This document shows, one piece after another, positions 6,406 through 13,550 of a stretch of DNA of 16,720 nt. Origin of the DNA: Deltaproteobacteria bacterium (GTDB lineage Bacteria; Desulfobacterota; Anaeroferrophillalia; Anaeroferrophillales; Tharpellaceae); assembly GCA_030633185.1 (NCBI GenBank), contig DAOVTG010000026.1, positions 1 to 16,720 of the forward strand, given 5' to 3'. Numbering within the stretch: the first letter of the stretch is position 1; each line of letters opens with the position of its first letter. A program made the position numbers and the translations under genes. The notes beneath the pieces are model-generated. The model ran no database searches and was not told the origin of the DNA. It saw only the letters and a list, made by a program, of their open reading frames with translations.

Positions 6406-6809
6406 AGATCCAGAAATTCGGCGGCAGTGAAGATATTTTTACGACCATACTCGGTAATTTCCGCCGCAAACTCCTTTAAACTCTGCACTTCATCCTTAAG
6501 ACCGCCAGCAAGTTTCAAAAGAATCGGCAAATTGACGCCGGAGACGATCTCAACCTGATCGGGTTCATAGAGCGCCAGACAGATATTAGAGGGCGTACCG
6601 CCGAACATATCAGTCAGGATAAGAACTTTTTTCCCATCTTTGTGATACTTTTTTATCATCTCAACCAGACGCTTACGAACCGCTTCGACATCATCATTCT
6701 GCAAGATGCTAATTCCAACCAGATTTTCATTTGGGCCAGCAATAAATTCGGCCGTCGCGATTAGATGCTCGGCCAGGGTATGGTGGGTTACAACTATAGC
6801 AACAATCAT
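6402..6809 (-). CDS. Mannose-family PTS IIA component
   Basis: A 135-residue EIIA of the mannose family (PTS EIIA type-4). The N-terminus reads MIVAIVVTHHTLAEHLIATA; by alignment with family members, His9 is the phosphate acceptor. The second conserved motif, DMFGGTPSN, lies at 67-75. It takes phosphate from HPr and passes it to EIIB. The gene overlaps both neighbours by 4 bp (ATGA at the rapZ end and at the EIIB start). In several deltaproteobacteria I recall only an orphan EIIA of this type beside rapZ; here the B, C and D components follow it. Confidence 0.95.
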   Translation of the reverse strand: MIVAIVVTHHTLAEHLIATAEFIAGPNENLVGISILQNDDVEAVRKRLVEMIKKYHKDGKKVLILTDMFGGTPSNICLALYEPDQVEIVSGVNLPILLKLAGGLKDEVQSLKEFAAEITEYGRKNIFTAAEFLDL

Positions 6810-7696
6810 TTCTCTCTCTTTTTTAGATCACGGTGAACGAGGGTAAGTTCATAGCCTTCGTCCTTTAGGGCTTGGCCCAGAAAACTCACAATCGCTACCG
6901 AACGGTGTCGACCGCCGGTACAACCGATGGCTACGGTCAAATAGCTCTTACCTTCATTCAGGTATTCGGGAATCAGCATTTTCAACAAAGCCAGAAAACG
7001 TTCCGTAAAAGAGCGACTGACACAATGATCGAGAACGTACTCCCTGACCCCCTGATCAAGCCCGCTCTGATCCCGCAACGCCTCAATAAAATAGGGGTTT
7101 GGCAAAAAACGTACATCCATAACGATATCGGCCTCTAAAGGCAGACCGTTACGAAAACCAAATGAGAGCAGTGAGATATTCAAACCGACCGCATGGTCAT
7201 CGGCGGTGACAATTTTACGAATATACTCCTTAAACTGATGAATCGTAAAATTGCTGGTATCAACCCGGTAGCTGGCCAGAGAACGGATCTCTAAGAGGAG
7301 CTCCCGCTCCCGGGCCACCGCCTGAACCACCGAGCCCTTGACCGCAACCGGATGCTTGCGCCGAGTCTCACTGTAGCGCTTAATCAGAGTTTGATCATCC
7401 GCCTCAAGAAAGATAAGTTCCAAGGCGATAGACGCTTTTTTGATCTTACGGTAGAGCCCGGGAAAACTCTTGAGAAAATGCTCTTCCCGCAGATCCATAA
7501 CCAGGGCAATGCCCTTGATGGTCGGCGAAAAATTTCTGGAGAGTTCAAGAAATTTCGGCAAAAAAGCAACTGGAAGATTATCGATGCAAAAGTAGCCGAT
7601 ATCTTCAAGCACATTCAAGGCGCTGGCTTTCCCCGCCCCGGAGAGACCGGTAACAATAATTACCGAGGTCTGGCCTTTATTCTCTTTAGTCTCCAT
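6806..7696 (-). CDS. rapZ: RapZ/YvcJ-family nucleotide-binding protein
   Basis: A 296-residue member of the RapZ (YvcJ) family. These are P-loop proteins; in E. coli RapZ acts as an RNase adapter controlling glmS-related small RNAs, but the function in this group is not established. The N-terminal Walker A region reads GLSGAGKA (17-24), followed by LNVLEDIGYFCIDNLP. The C-terminal domain has the diagnostic GCTGGRHRS at 258-266. The usual Ser/Thr after the P-loop lysine is Ala24, which is unusual for the family. The start is the ATG at 7694-7696, 12 bp after the hprK stop; the Shine-Dalgarno sequence is poor. It overlaps EIIA by 4 bp. Confidence 0.94.
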   Translation of the reverse strand: METKENKGQTSVIIVTGLSGAGKASALNVLEDIGYFCIDNLPVAFLPKFLELSRNFSPTIKGIALVMDLREEHFLKSFPGLYRKIKKASIALELIFLEADDQTLIKRYSETRRKHPVAVKGSVVQAVARERELLLEIRSLASYRVDTSNFTIHQFKEYIRKIVTADDHAVGLNISLLSFGFRNGLPLEADIVMDVRFLPNPYFIEALRDQSGLDQGVREYVLDHCVSRSFTERFLALLKMLIPEYLNEGKSYLTVAIGCTGGRHRSVAIVSFLGQALKDEGYELTLVHRDLKKREK

Positions 7697-7708
7697 TAGT
7701 TACGTTCT

Positions 7709-8665
7709 TTAATCGGCTTTTAAGCGCTTGGCCAGATCATCAAGCAGAGCCATCCCGGTCTGTTTGCCCTGTTTCCGGAGCCGGAAAGTATGGGCTGCGA
7801 CTTCGACAATTGTAACCATATTACGTCCGGGACTAACCGGAATGGTCGCCTTCGGAATATTGACCCCGAGAACCGGAAAAGTTTCCTGATCCAGATTCAA
7901 ACGCTTACTGCCGTCGTACTCTTCCCAGGCCACCAATTCAACCACAAGATCGACCCGCTGGCTCTCGCGCACCGCAGTGACGCCGAAGATATCCTCAATA
8001 TTGATAATCCCTAAGCCCCGAATCTCCATATGAAATTTCAAGATGGCATTGGCCTCGCCAACGATGGTTCCCGGCGGCCGAAAACGCATAACTACAACAT
8101 CGTCAGCAATCAGTCGATGCCCGCGCTGGACAAGATCAAGGGCGACCTCACTTTTACCAATCCCGCTTTTGCCAACCAGCAGAACCCCGGTACTGTGAAT
8201 ATCGAGGAGAACCCCGTGAGTGGTGGTTTCAGGGTTAATAAAATTTTCAAAGTAACGATTGATCGCGTCAAAAAAAGCGGCCACCGAAAGCGTACTCTGG
8301 AGAAGCGGAATCTCGCACTCCCGACATTTTTGCAGGAGCTCCACCGGCGGCAGAGAGGCCCGGCTGCAGATAAGACAAATGGGCCGCAACTCACAAAGCT
8401 GCTCAATCACCTCAAGCCGACGCGGCAGACTCAAGCCTTCAAGATAGGCCACCTCGGCCGCCCCCATAAGCTGAATCCGCTCGGACTCAAAGAATTGGGT
8501 GAAACCAGCAAAAATCAAACCATGCTTCTGAATACGGTAATTGATGATTTTGCGGTCTAGAGAAACCTCCGGAGTCAGCAGACTCAGACGCAGGCCCCGC
8601 GCCTCACCCCCCAACAGGTCGGCGACGGTAACCCTCAGGCCATCATCACGATCAGGGGCGCTCAT
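7709..8665 (-). CDS. hprK: HPr kinase/phosphorylase
   Basis: This bifunctional enzyme phosphorylates HPr on Ser46 and can reverse the reaction. The 318-residue protein has an N-terminal HprK domain (about 10-130) and a C-terminal kinase domain. The kinase domain has the conserved His150 in HGVLLDI, Walker A GKSGIGKS at 165-172, HRLIADDVV at 183-191, and the family signature EIRGLGIINI at 214-223. All the catalytic landmarks I know are present. The ATG at 8663-8665 lies inside the end of ptsN (14-bp overlap). Its substrate HPr, with Ser46 intact, is encoded seven genes downstream, so a regulatory Ser-phosphorylation circuit is likely. Confidence 0.97.
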   Translation of the reverse strand: MSAPDRDDGLRVTVADLLGGEARGLRLSLLTPEVSLDRKIINYRIQKHGLIFAGFTQFFESERIQLMGAAEVAYLEGLSLPRRLEVIEQLCELRPICLICSRASLPPVELLQKCRECEIPLLQSTLSVAAFFDAINRYFENFINPETTTHGVLLDIHSTGVLLVGKSGIGKSEVALDLVQRGHRLIADDVVVMRFRPPGTIVGEANAILKFHMEIRGLGIINIEDIFGVTAVRESQRVDLVVELVAWEEYDGSKRLNLDQETFPVLGVNIPKATIPVSPGRNMVTIVEVAAHTFRLRKQGKQTGMALLDDLAKRLKAD

Positions 8666-9113
8666 CTTCCAGTTTTATCATGGCAAAGAGACTCAGACCA
8701 TCGACAGATTCCAGGAGTTTATCACAAAAGTCCCGATTTTTCAGCATCCGGGAGATCCGGGCCAGGGTTTTCAAATGGATACCGGCGGAGTTCTCCGGAG
8801 CCAGGAGAAGAAAAAAGAGGTGCACCGGCTGGCCGTCAACCGCGGCAAACTCAACCCCTCTCTGACTCCGGGCAAAAAGCACAATAATCTTTTCGAGTTC
8901 GGCCATTTTGCCGTGCGGAATGGCAATCCCACCCCCGATTCCGGTACTGCCCAAGGCTTCCCGATCACGCAGGACGGTAAGGATTTTCTCCTCCGAAAGT
9001 TTCGGGAAGACCTCGGTCACCCCAGCAGCCAAACGCTTGAGGGCCTCTTCTTTAGCACTCTCCTCAAGCTCAGCGATAACCAGTTCAGGAGTGAGATAGT
9101 CAGTAATTTTCAT
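8652..9113 (-). CDS. ptsN: Nitrogen-regulatory PTS protein EIIA-Ntr
   Basis: This 153-residue EIIA of the fructose/nitrogen type contains the phosphorylation site His67 in GGGIAIPHGKM. The preceding LRDREALGSTGIG segment and the downstream HLFFLLLAPENSAGIHLKTL are typical. In other proteobacteria EIIA-Ntr is phosphorylated through EI-Ntr and NPr, and it regulates transporters and kinases. No such Ntr enzymes are in the window, so here it may be fed by the general PtsI/HPr; that is inference. It follows hpf by 6 bp and overlaps hprK. Confidence 0.95.
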   Translation of the reverse strand: MKITDYLTPELVIAELEESAKEEALKRLAAGVTEVFPKLSEEKILTVLRDREALGSTGIGGGIAIPHGKMAELEKIIVLFARSQRGVEFAAVDGQPVHLFFLLLAPENSAGIHLKTLARISRMLKNRDFCDKLLESVDGLSLFAMIKLEDERP

Positions 9114-9119
9114 AATTTT

Positions 9120-9668
9120 CTATTGAGGCTCAATTAACCCATAATGACCATCATCACGACGATAGACGACATTGATCCGATCGGTTGATTCGTCACGGAA
9201 GACATGGAAGTTATTATCCATCAAATTAAGCTGCATAATCGCTTCATCGGGACTCATCGGTTTGACCAGCAAGTTACTTTTCTTGATAATCTCGGGGGTT
9301 GATTCCTCCTGATCGTGGTCAACACTCAAGATATCAACTGCAATATTGGTCAACAGACTTTCATCAATCCCTGGAGCACCCTTTCTCTGCCGCAAACGAC
9401 TCTTGTAGCGTTTTACCTGACGGCCGATTTTACTGGCAACGAGATCAATGGCGGCATACATATCACCGGCCTCCTCCTTGCCCTTGACCATAAAGCCTCC
9501 GATATTAAACTTCACCTCAGCAATCTGGCGAATCTTTTCGACGGAAAGAACAACGTTGACATCTAACGGACCATCCAGATATTTCTTGATCTTGGAAATT
9601 TTTTCCACAGCATAATCTTTAACCGCATCCGATTGATCCATGTGACGAAAGACAACGTTTATCTGCAT
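9120..9668 (-). CDS. hpf: Ribosome hibernation promoting factor, long form
   Basis: A 182-residue protein with an N-terminal RaiA/HPF ribosome-binding domain (about 1-100), beginning MQINVVFRHMDQSDAVKDYA and ending in the basic KRYKSRLRQRKG stretch. A C-terminal dimerisation domain (about 125-182) contains VKPMSPDEAIMQLNLM and INVVYRRDDGHYGLIEP. The length and the second domain mark it as the long form, which in other bacteria dimerises 70S ribosomes to 100S during stasis. The ATG at 9666-9668 has a strong AGGGGGA site about 5 nt upstream, and the gene follows rpoN by 22 bp. The rpoN-hpf-ptsN order is widespread in Proteobacteria. Confidence 0.95.
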   Translation of the reverse strand: MQINVVFRHMDQSDAVKDYAVEKISKIKKYLDGPLDVNVVLSVEKIRQIAEVKFNIGGFMVKGKEEAGDMYAAIDLVASKIGRQVKRYKSRLRQRKGAPGIDESLLTNIAVDILSVDHDQEESTPEIIKKSNLLVKPMSPDEAIMQLNLMDNNFHVFRDESTDRINVVYRRDDGHYGLIEPQ

Positions 9669-9690
9669 AGCTTCCCCCTTTAGTTAGTGG

Positions 9691-11154
9691 TTATAAAATC
9701 TTTTTGCGCTGGCTGGAAGCCAGAATACCGAGCTGATTACGATATTTGGCAACCGTACGCCGTGCGATCCTGATATCATGTTCTTTTGCTAATAGTTTGA
9801 CGATGGCGTCATCACTTAAGGGCTCAATCGGACTCTCCCGATTGATATACTCGACAATTTTCTGTTTGACGCTGGCGGAAGCGATATCGCCGCCGCCTTG
9901 ATTAATACTGCTGTTAAAAAAGTACTTTAGTTCGAAAACGCCGTGAGGAGTCTGCACATATTTACCTTGGGTCACCCGACTGACGGTTGATTCATGCATC
10001 TCGATGTCATCGGCAACGTCACGCAGCACTAAAGGCTTGAGATAGTGAGTGCCCCGGACAAAAAAATCATCCTGGAATTTAACAATGCTGACCATCACCT
10101 TATATATTGTTTTCTGCCGCTGTTCAATGCTTTTAATCAACCATTGCGCCGCCCGGATTTTCTCAGTCAGATAGTTTCTGGTCAAATTGTTGGGTTCTCG
10201 ACGCTGATTGGCAATCTCCTGATAATAACTGTTAACCGAAAGTCGGGGCAAACGGTCTTCGTTGAGGGTAACCACAAATCGTCCATCACTTTTATAGACA
10301 AAGACTTCAGGCACCACCGCCTGGGTCGAATCGAGCTGATAACGGGCCCCGGGTTTGGGATCAAGGGTCAAAATTTCTTTAACCGCGACCAGCACCTTCT
10401 CCTCATCGATCCGCAATTGTCGGGCGATCTTACGATAATTCTTAGTTTTGAGCTGACTTAAATGATCTTCGACAATCTTGCGGTTAAGCTCACTGTCAAT
10501 CCCCAGATAAACCATCTGACAAAGCAGGCACTCCTCAAGGGAGCGGGCCGCCACGCCCACCGGATCAAGCTGCTGAATCCGAAGCAAAACTTCTTCAACT
10601 ACCCCTGCATCACAACTAAGCCGGGCACCCAGCTCGTCGAGGTCGGCTTCGAGATAGCCATCATCATCAACACTATAGATAATGGCTTCGCCGATCTCTA
10701 AGTCAGCTTCGCTGAACGCGGGAGTAAGTTGAAGCTGCCAGAGAAGATGGTCAATCAGGGTTGTCGGTTTGGTCAGATTGTAATCCCAAGCCGGCCGCTC
10801 ATCACCATCAAATCCTGAACGAGCGCTGCCACTGATGCCGCGCTGCTCAAAATAGGGCTGCCAGTCAACCTCCTTGAGAGCCTCGCGGGTTTCAGCCCGA
10901 TTTTCGGAATCCATCCCCTCTCTGAGAGCACGCTCATCACTCTCAGCTTGCTGACGCTCAACGTGTTCAAGCTCCTCAAGATCTCTGTCCACAGCCTCTT
11001 CGAGAACCGGATTGGTCACCATCTCCTGGCTCACCATCTCCAGAAGTTCAACCTGATTAAGCTGTAAAAGTTTGATCGCCTGCTGGAGCTGCGGGGTTAG
11101 GGCCAACTGGTGGGTCTGGATAAGACGAATATTCTGGCTTAGTGATATTGACAT
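9691..11154 (-). CDS. rpoN: RNA polymerase sigma-54 factor
   Basis: This is a full-length, 487-residue sigma-54. Region I (1-50) is glutamine- and leucine-rich (LALTPQLQQAIKLLQLNQ). A short acidic region II follows, then the core-binding domain (about 115-250), the HTH region (about 370-420, with HESTVSRVTQGKYVQTPHGV) and the C-terminal RpoN box ARRTVAKYRN at 464-473, which reads the -24 element. It directs transcription from -24/-12 promoters with enhancer-binding activators encoded elsewhere. The ATG at 11152-11154 lacks a recognisable Shine-Dalgarno sequence. It is the first gene after a sigma70-like promoter at 11217-11245 and heads the twelve-gene operon ending in metK. Confidence 0.97.
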   Translation of the reverse strand: MSISLSQNIRLIQTHQLALTPQLQQAIKLLQLNQVELLEMVSQEMVTNPVLEEAVDRDLEELEHVERQQAESDERALREGMDSENRAETREALKEVDWQPYFEQRGISGSARSGFDGDERPAWDYNLTKPTTLIDHLLWQLQLTPAFSEADLEIGEAIIYSVDDDGYLEADLDELGARLSCDAGVVEEVLLRIQQLDPVGVAARSLEECLLCQMVYLGIDSELNRKIVEDHLSQLKTKNYRKIARQLRIDEEKVLVAVKEILTLDPKPGARYQLDSTQAVVPEVFVYKSDGRFVVTLNEDRLPRLSVNSYYQEIANQRREPNNLTRNYLTEKIRAAQWLIKSIEQRQKTIYKVMVSIVKFQDDFFVRGTHYLKPLVLRDVADDIEMHESTVSRVTQGKYVQTPHGVFELKYFFNSSINQGGGDIASASVKQKIVEYINRESPIEPLSDDAIVKLLAKEHDIRIARRTVAKYRNQLGILASSQRKKIL

Positions 11155-11216
11155 ATAAGTGTGATATAAAAACCATTAACAAAAATAGGGGCGTTTAGGC
11201 AATTATCATACCTTGA

Positions 11217-11245
11217 AGTATAGTAAAATGAAAAAGGAAATACAA
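11217..11245 (-). promoter_or_regulatory. Sigma70-like promoter for the rpoN operon
   Basis: On the minus strand, TTGTAT (11245-11240) is followed after exactly 17 nt by TATACT (11222-11217). This matches four of six consensus bases at -35 and five of six at -10. The predicted start is about 7 nt beyond, near 11210, leaving a leader of roughly 55 nt before rpoN. It is the only strong promoter I see in the 12-kb gene run. Confidence 0.65.
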
Positions 11246-11266
11246 GGGGAAAATGAAAAAAGGGGG

Positions 11267-11290
11267 ATTGGTGATTGATGATTGGTGATT
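11267..11290. repeat. Direct repeat after lptB
   Basis: Two exact 10-bp copies of ATTGGTGATT (11267-11276 and 11281-11290) are separated by GATG, immediately beyond the lptB stop. The pair lies between lptB and the rpoN promoter. No terminator hairpin is visible there, so read-through from the lpt genes into rpoN is possible. Confidence 0.6.
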
Positions 11291-11291
11291 T

Positions 11292-12017
11292 TTACAGGCG
11301 GAAGTCGTCGCCCAGATAAATTTTTCGGGCTTTGGGACTGGCGATAACGGCCTGAGGCTCGCCCTCTTCAAGGATGGCACCCTGATCCATGATGTAGGCG
11401 TAGTCGCAAATGCCCAGAGTTTCGCGAACGTTGTGATCCGAAATCAGCACACCGATGCCTTGGCCTTTAAGTTCCGTGATAATCTGCTGAATATCATTAA
11501 CCGCGAGCGGGTCGATACCGGCAAAAGGCTCATCAAGCAGAATAAATTTAGGCTCTAAAACCAGGGCCCGGGCAATCTCAACCCGGCGGCGTTCGCCGCC
11601 GGAGACGGTGTAGGCCCGATTATCCCTGATTTTTTCCAGCCCGAAACGTTTAAGCATGGCTTCGAGACGGTTCTCCTCCTCGTCCGGGGCCAGCTCTAAG
11701 GTCTGAATAATAGCCATCAGGTTATCAGACACGCTAAGTTTGCGAAAAATCGAAGCCTCCTGGGGCAGATAACTGATACCCAACCGGGCCCGTTGAGGCA
11801 AGGTCAAGCCGGTGAGGTCATGATCATTGAGCAGCAACGAGCCGGAATCGGGTTTAATCAGGCCCACCACCATATAGAAAGTCGTGGTTTTACCGGCCCC
11901 ATTGGGCCCGAGCAAACCAACAACACGACCGGATTCAAGCGCCAACGAAACCCGGTCGACGACCCGCCGTCGCTGATAACTCTTGACAACCTCACTGACA
12001 ACCAGACGATAACTCAT
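11292..12017 (-). CDS. lptB: LPS export ABC transporter ATPase
   Basis: This 241-residue cytoplasmic ATPase powers LPS extraction from the inner membrane by the LptB2FG complex; lptF and lptG are not in this window. It shows Walker A GPNGAGKTT (37-45), the Q-loop in SYLPQEASIF, signature VSGGERRRVEIARAL (138-152), Walker B FILLDEPFAGID (158-169) and the switch histidine in ISDHNVRE. Start ATG at 12015-12017 overlaps the lptA stop (ATGA), and GGGGTTGAG lies directly upstream. The combination with lptA and lptC identifies it as LptB, as opposed to a branched-chain amino acid ATPase of similar sequence. Confidence 0.96.
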   Translation of the reverse strand: MSYRLVVSEVVKSYQRRRVVDRVSLALESGRVVGLLGPNGAGKTTTFYMVVGLIKPDSGSLLLNDHDLTGLTLPQRARLGISYLPQEASIFRKLSVSDNLMAIIQTLELAPDEEENRLEAMLKRFGLEKIRDNRAYTVSGGERRRVEIARALVLEPKFILLDEPFAGIDPLAVNDIQQIITELKGQGIGVLISDHNVRETLGICDYAYIMDQGAILEEGEPQAVIASPKARKIYLGDDFRL

Positions 12018-12574
12018 CTCAACCCCGGACCGCCGCGCTGGCCGGGGAAAAGTATCGTCTTCACCCGTTTTTGTTGACCGCCTTTAATCACGCTGCGATC
12101 TTCATCAAGAAAGAAGGTGATCTCCTCGCCGCTGATAATATTCTTACCGTCATCGAGAGAAGGGCTGCCGGTCAGAATGATCTTGCGCTCATCGGCATAG
12201 TAGTGCATTCTCCGGCAGAGAGCTTTCTTGCCCAGCATTTTTATGACCACTTCGGTACCGGAAGCGATAATTTCCCGAAGGCTGTGATCGTCGGATTCAG
12301 CAAAAAACACTTCCAGGGTATCAGCCTGGAGAGAGGTCTCGTCTTGAAGGGCGACAACGTTGCCGGTAAAAGTCGCAATCAGTTTTTTCTGATCAAAATC
12401 GAGTTCATCGGAAGTTATATCGATCGGCTCCTTACTTTTCCCAAAAAAAAGCGGTTTTTGCGAGTCTTGGGCCGCAACGACGATTCCGGGCTGGGCGGCA
12501 AATAGAAAAAGCAGACCTAGGCAAAGAACGGCCGCCACCGGCAAATATTTTTTTTCCTTTTTATCTTTCAACAT
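12014..12574 (-). CDS. lptA: Periplasmic LPS transport protein
   Basis: A 186-residue OstA/LptA-domain protein. A signal peptide is evident: basic MLKDKKEKKY, a hydrophobic stretch of about 20 residues, and a likely cleavage near VVAAQ. The mature part begins with EPIDITSDELDFDQKKLIATF and shows the repeated beta-strand pattern of the LptA jellyroll (FTGNVVALQDETSLQADTLE, KIILTGSP, ISGEEITFFL). It bridges the periplasm between LptC and LptD. I chose the ATG at 12572-12574 because AGGGA lies 7 nt upstream and the signal peptide starts there; a TTG ten codons earlier would add a non-signal extension. It starts 30 bp after lptC and overlaps lptB. Confidence 0.93.
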   Translation of the reverse strand: MLKDKKEKKYLPVAAVLCLGLLFLFAAQPGIVVAAQDSQKPLFFGKSKEPIDITSDELDFDQKKLIATFTGNVVALQDETSLQADTLEVFFAESDDHSLREIIASGTEVVIKMLGKKALCRRMHYYADERKIILTGSPSLDDGKNIISGEEITFFLDEDRSVIKGGQQKRVKTILFPGQRGGPGLR

Positions 12575-12604
12575 ATTTAGTCCCTGAACAAAAATTCGAA
12601 ACAA

Positions 12605-13393
12605 TCACCGTTTTTTCACTATATCAACTGTAGGCTTTGCCTTAAATTGAGGCGTTTTGGCTGCAGCTTTGCTTTGTACCGCCGGCTTGGACTTAAATAC
12701 CGACCGCGACCTATTTGAACCGACGGATTCAAGCGGAAGTTTTTCCGACAAGGGTTTATCAACCTTCGCTTCAGACTTTAACGGTGGTGATTTGGGGAAA
12801 GCTCCACCGGCAAGCTGGATACGAGCTCGAACCCCTCCCCTGAAATGAATCTGCCGACGCGCCAGATCAATGGTCGCCCGTGCAGCCTCTATCCTTAGCT
12901 TTTCACTGTAGACAATCAGGCTTTCAGGGGCTAAGATTTCCTCTAAAAACTCCTGATAACGCAAACGCTCAGTCGTAATCTGAAATTGCCGATTGATGAT
13001 TTTAATCCGGCCCTCAAGCTGCATATCGCCACTCTCAACAACATAAGAACCGCGATCCGCCTCTATCCGCGTATCACTTTCGAGTTTGCCCTCAGCAAAA
13101 ATCCGGGCTTTGACCCCCTCCAGAATAATCTCATCCTGACCTTTGATTCGCTTGGCCTTCAACGTGCTCAACTCCCACTTCTTAACCCCGGAGCGAGTAT
13201 GACCGTAACGAACATTCTCAAGCTCAAACTCAAGATGTTTGGCAATCGCGGGCAGGTCGATCGGCAAACGCGAAGGATCGAGCAACAGTTGCCTGACCAG
13301 ATAAAAAAGCCCCCCGACCAAGCCGAGAAGCAAAAAGAGGATGATAAGAATTTTTTTTTTCAAATTACACCAAATGCATTCCTCAGTGGCCAC
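12605..13393 (-). CDS. lptC: LptC-like LPS export protein with long C-terminal tail
   Basis: This is a bitopic inner-membrane protein. After a few cytoplasmic residues and KKK comes a strongly hydrophobic helix (about 15-33), then a periplasmic LptC/OstA-type beta domain to about residue 190. It includes repeated strands such as IILEGVKARIFAEGKLES and SGDMQLEGRIKIINR. The last 70 or so residues form a basic, proline- and alanine-rich low-complexity tail, making it clearly longer than the usual LptC of about 190. The start is uncertain. The GTG at 13391-13393 lacks a ribosome binding site and sits 3 bp from a repeat element; a TTG at 13361-13363, directly before KKK and with GGTG upstream, may be the true start. 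A run of ten adenines follows that TTG. Confidence 0.85.
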   Translation of the reverse strand: MATEECIWCNLKKKILIILFLLLGLVGGLFYLVRQLLLDPSRLPIDLPAIAKHLEFELENVRYGHTRSGVKKWELSTLKAKRIKGQDEIILEGVKARIFAEGKLESDTRIEADRGSYVVESGDMQLEGRIKIINRQFQITTERLRYQEFLEEILAPESLIVYSEKLRIEAARATIDLARRQIHFRGGVRARIQLAGGAFPKSPPLKSEAKVDKPLSEKLPLESVGSNRSRSVFKSKPAVQSKAAAKTPQFKAKPTVDIVKKR

Positions 13394-13395
13394 TG

Positions 13396-13550
13396 GATGG
13401 CTAAGTAAAAATTTCGATAGACGCCCCGCAGGAAGTGCCCTTGGGGTGCAAGTTGTTGTGGTTTTTCAGGCGCGAGACCATACATATAGTATGTCGAGTG
13501 TCTGAAAAACCACAACAACGCAGGATATCGGAACTTTTTACAACGCCATC
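13396..13550. repeat. MITE-like palindromic element, copy 2
   Basis: A 155-bp copy of the element at 142-268. The left arm (13396-13418) is identical to that of copy 1; the right arm (13527-13550) ends in the same ACGCCATC but is more diverged (ATCGGAACTTTTTACA). The inner arms are a perfect 18-bp inverted repeat (13452-13469 with 13502-13519). The same GCGAGAC and TGTCGAGTG motifs lie at the centre. It is about 28 bp longer than copy 1, mainly through extra sequence at about 13419-13451. It fills the whole gap between kdsC and lptC; its right end overlaps the kdsC stop codon. Confidence 0.85.

Noticed and set aside
7709..8665. Loss of function in hprK
   Set aside because: Walker A, catalytic His, HRLIADD and the signature motif are all intact, so there is no sign of decay.
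8030..9137. Overlapping plus-strand frames of 176 and 198 codons
   Set aside because: They are antisense to hprK and ptsN and result from the codon bias of those genes.
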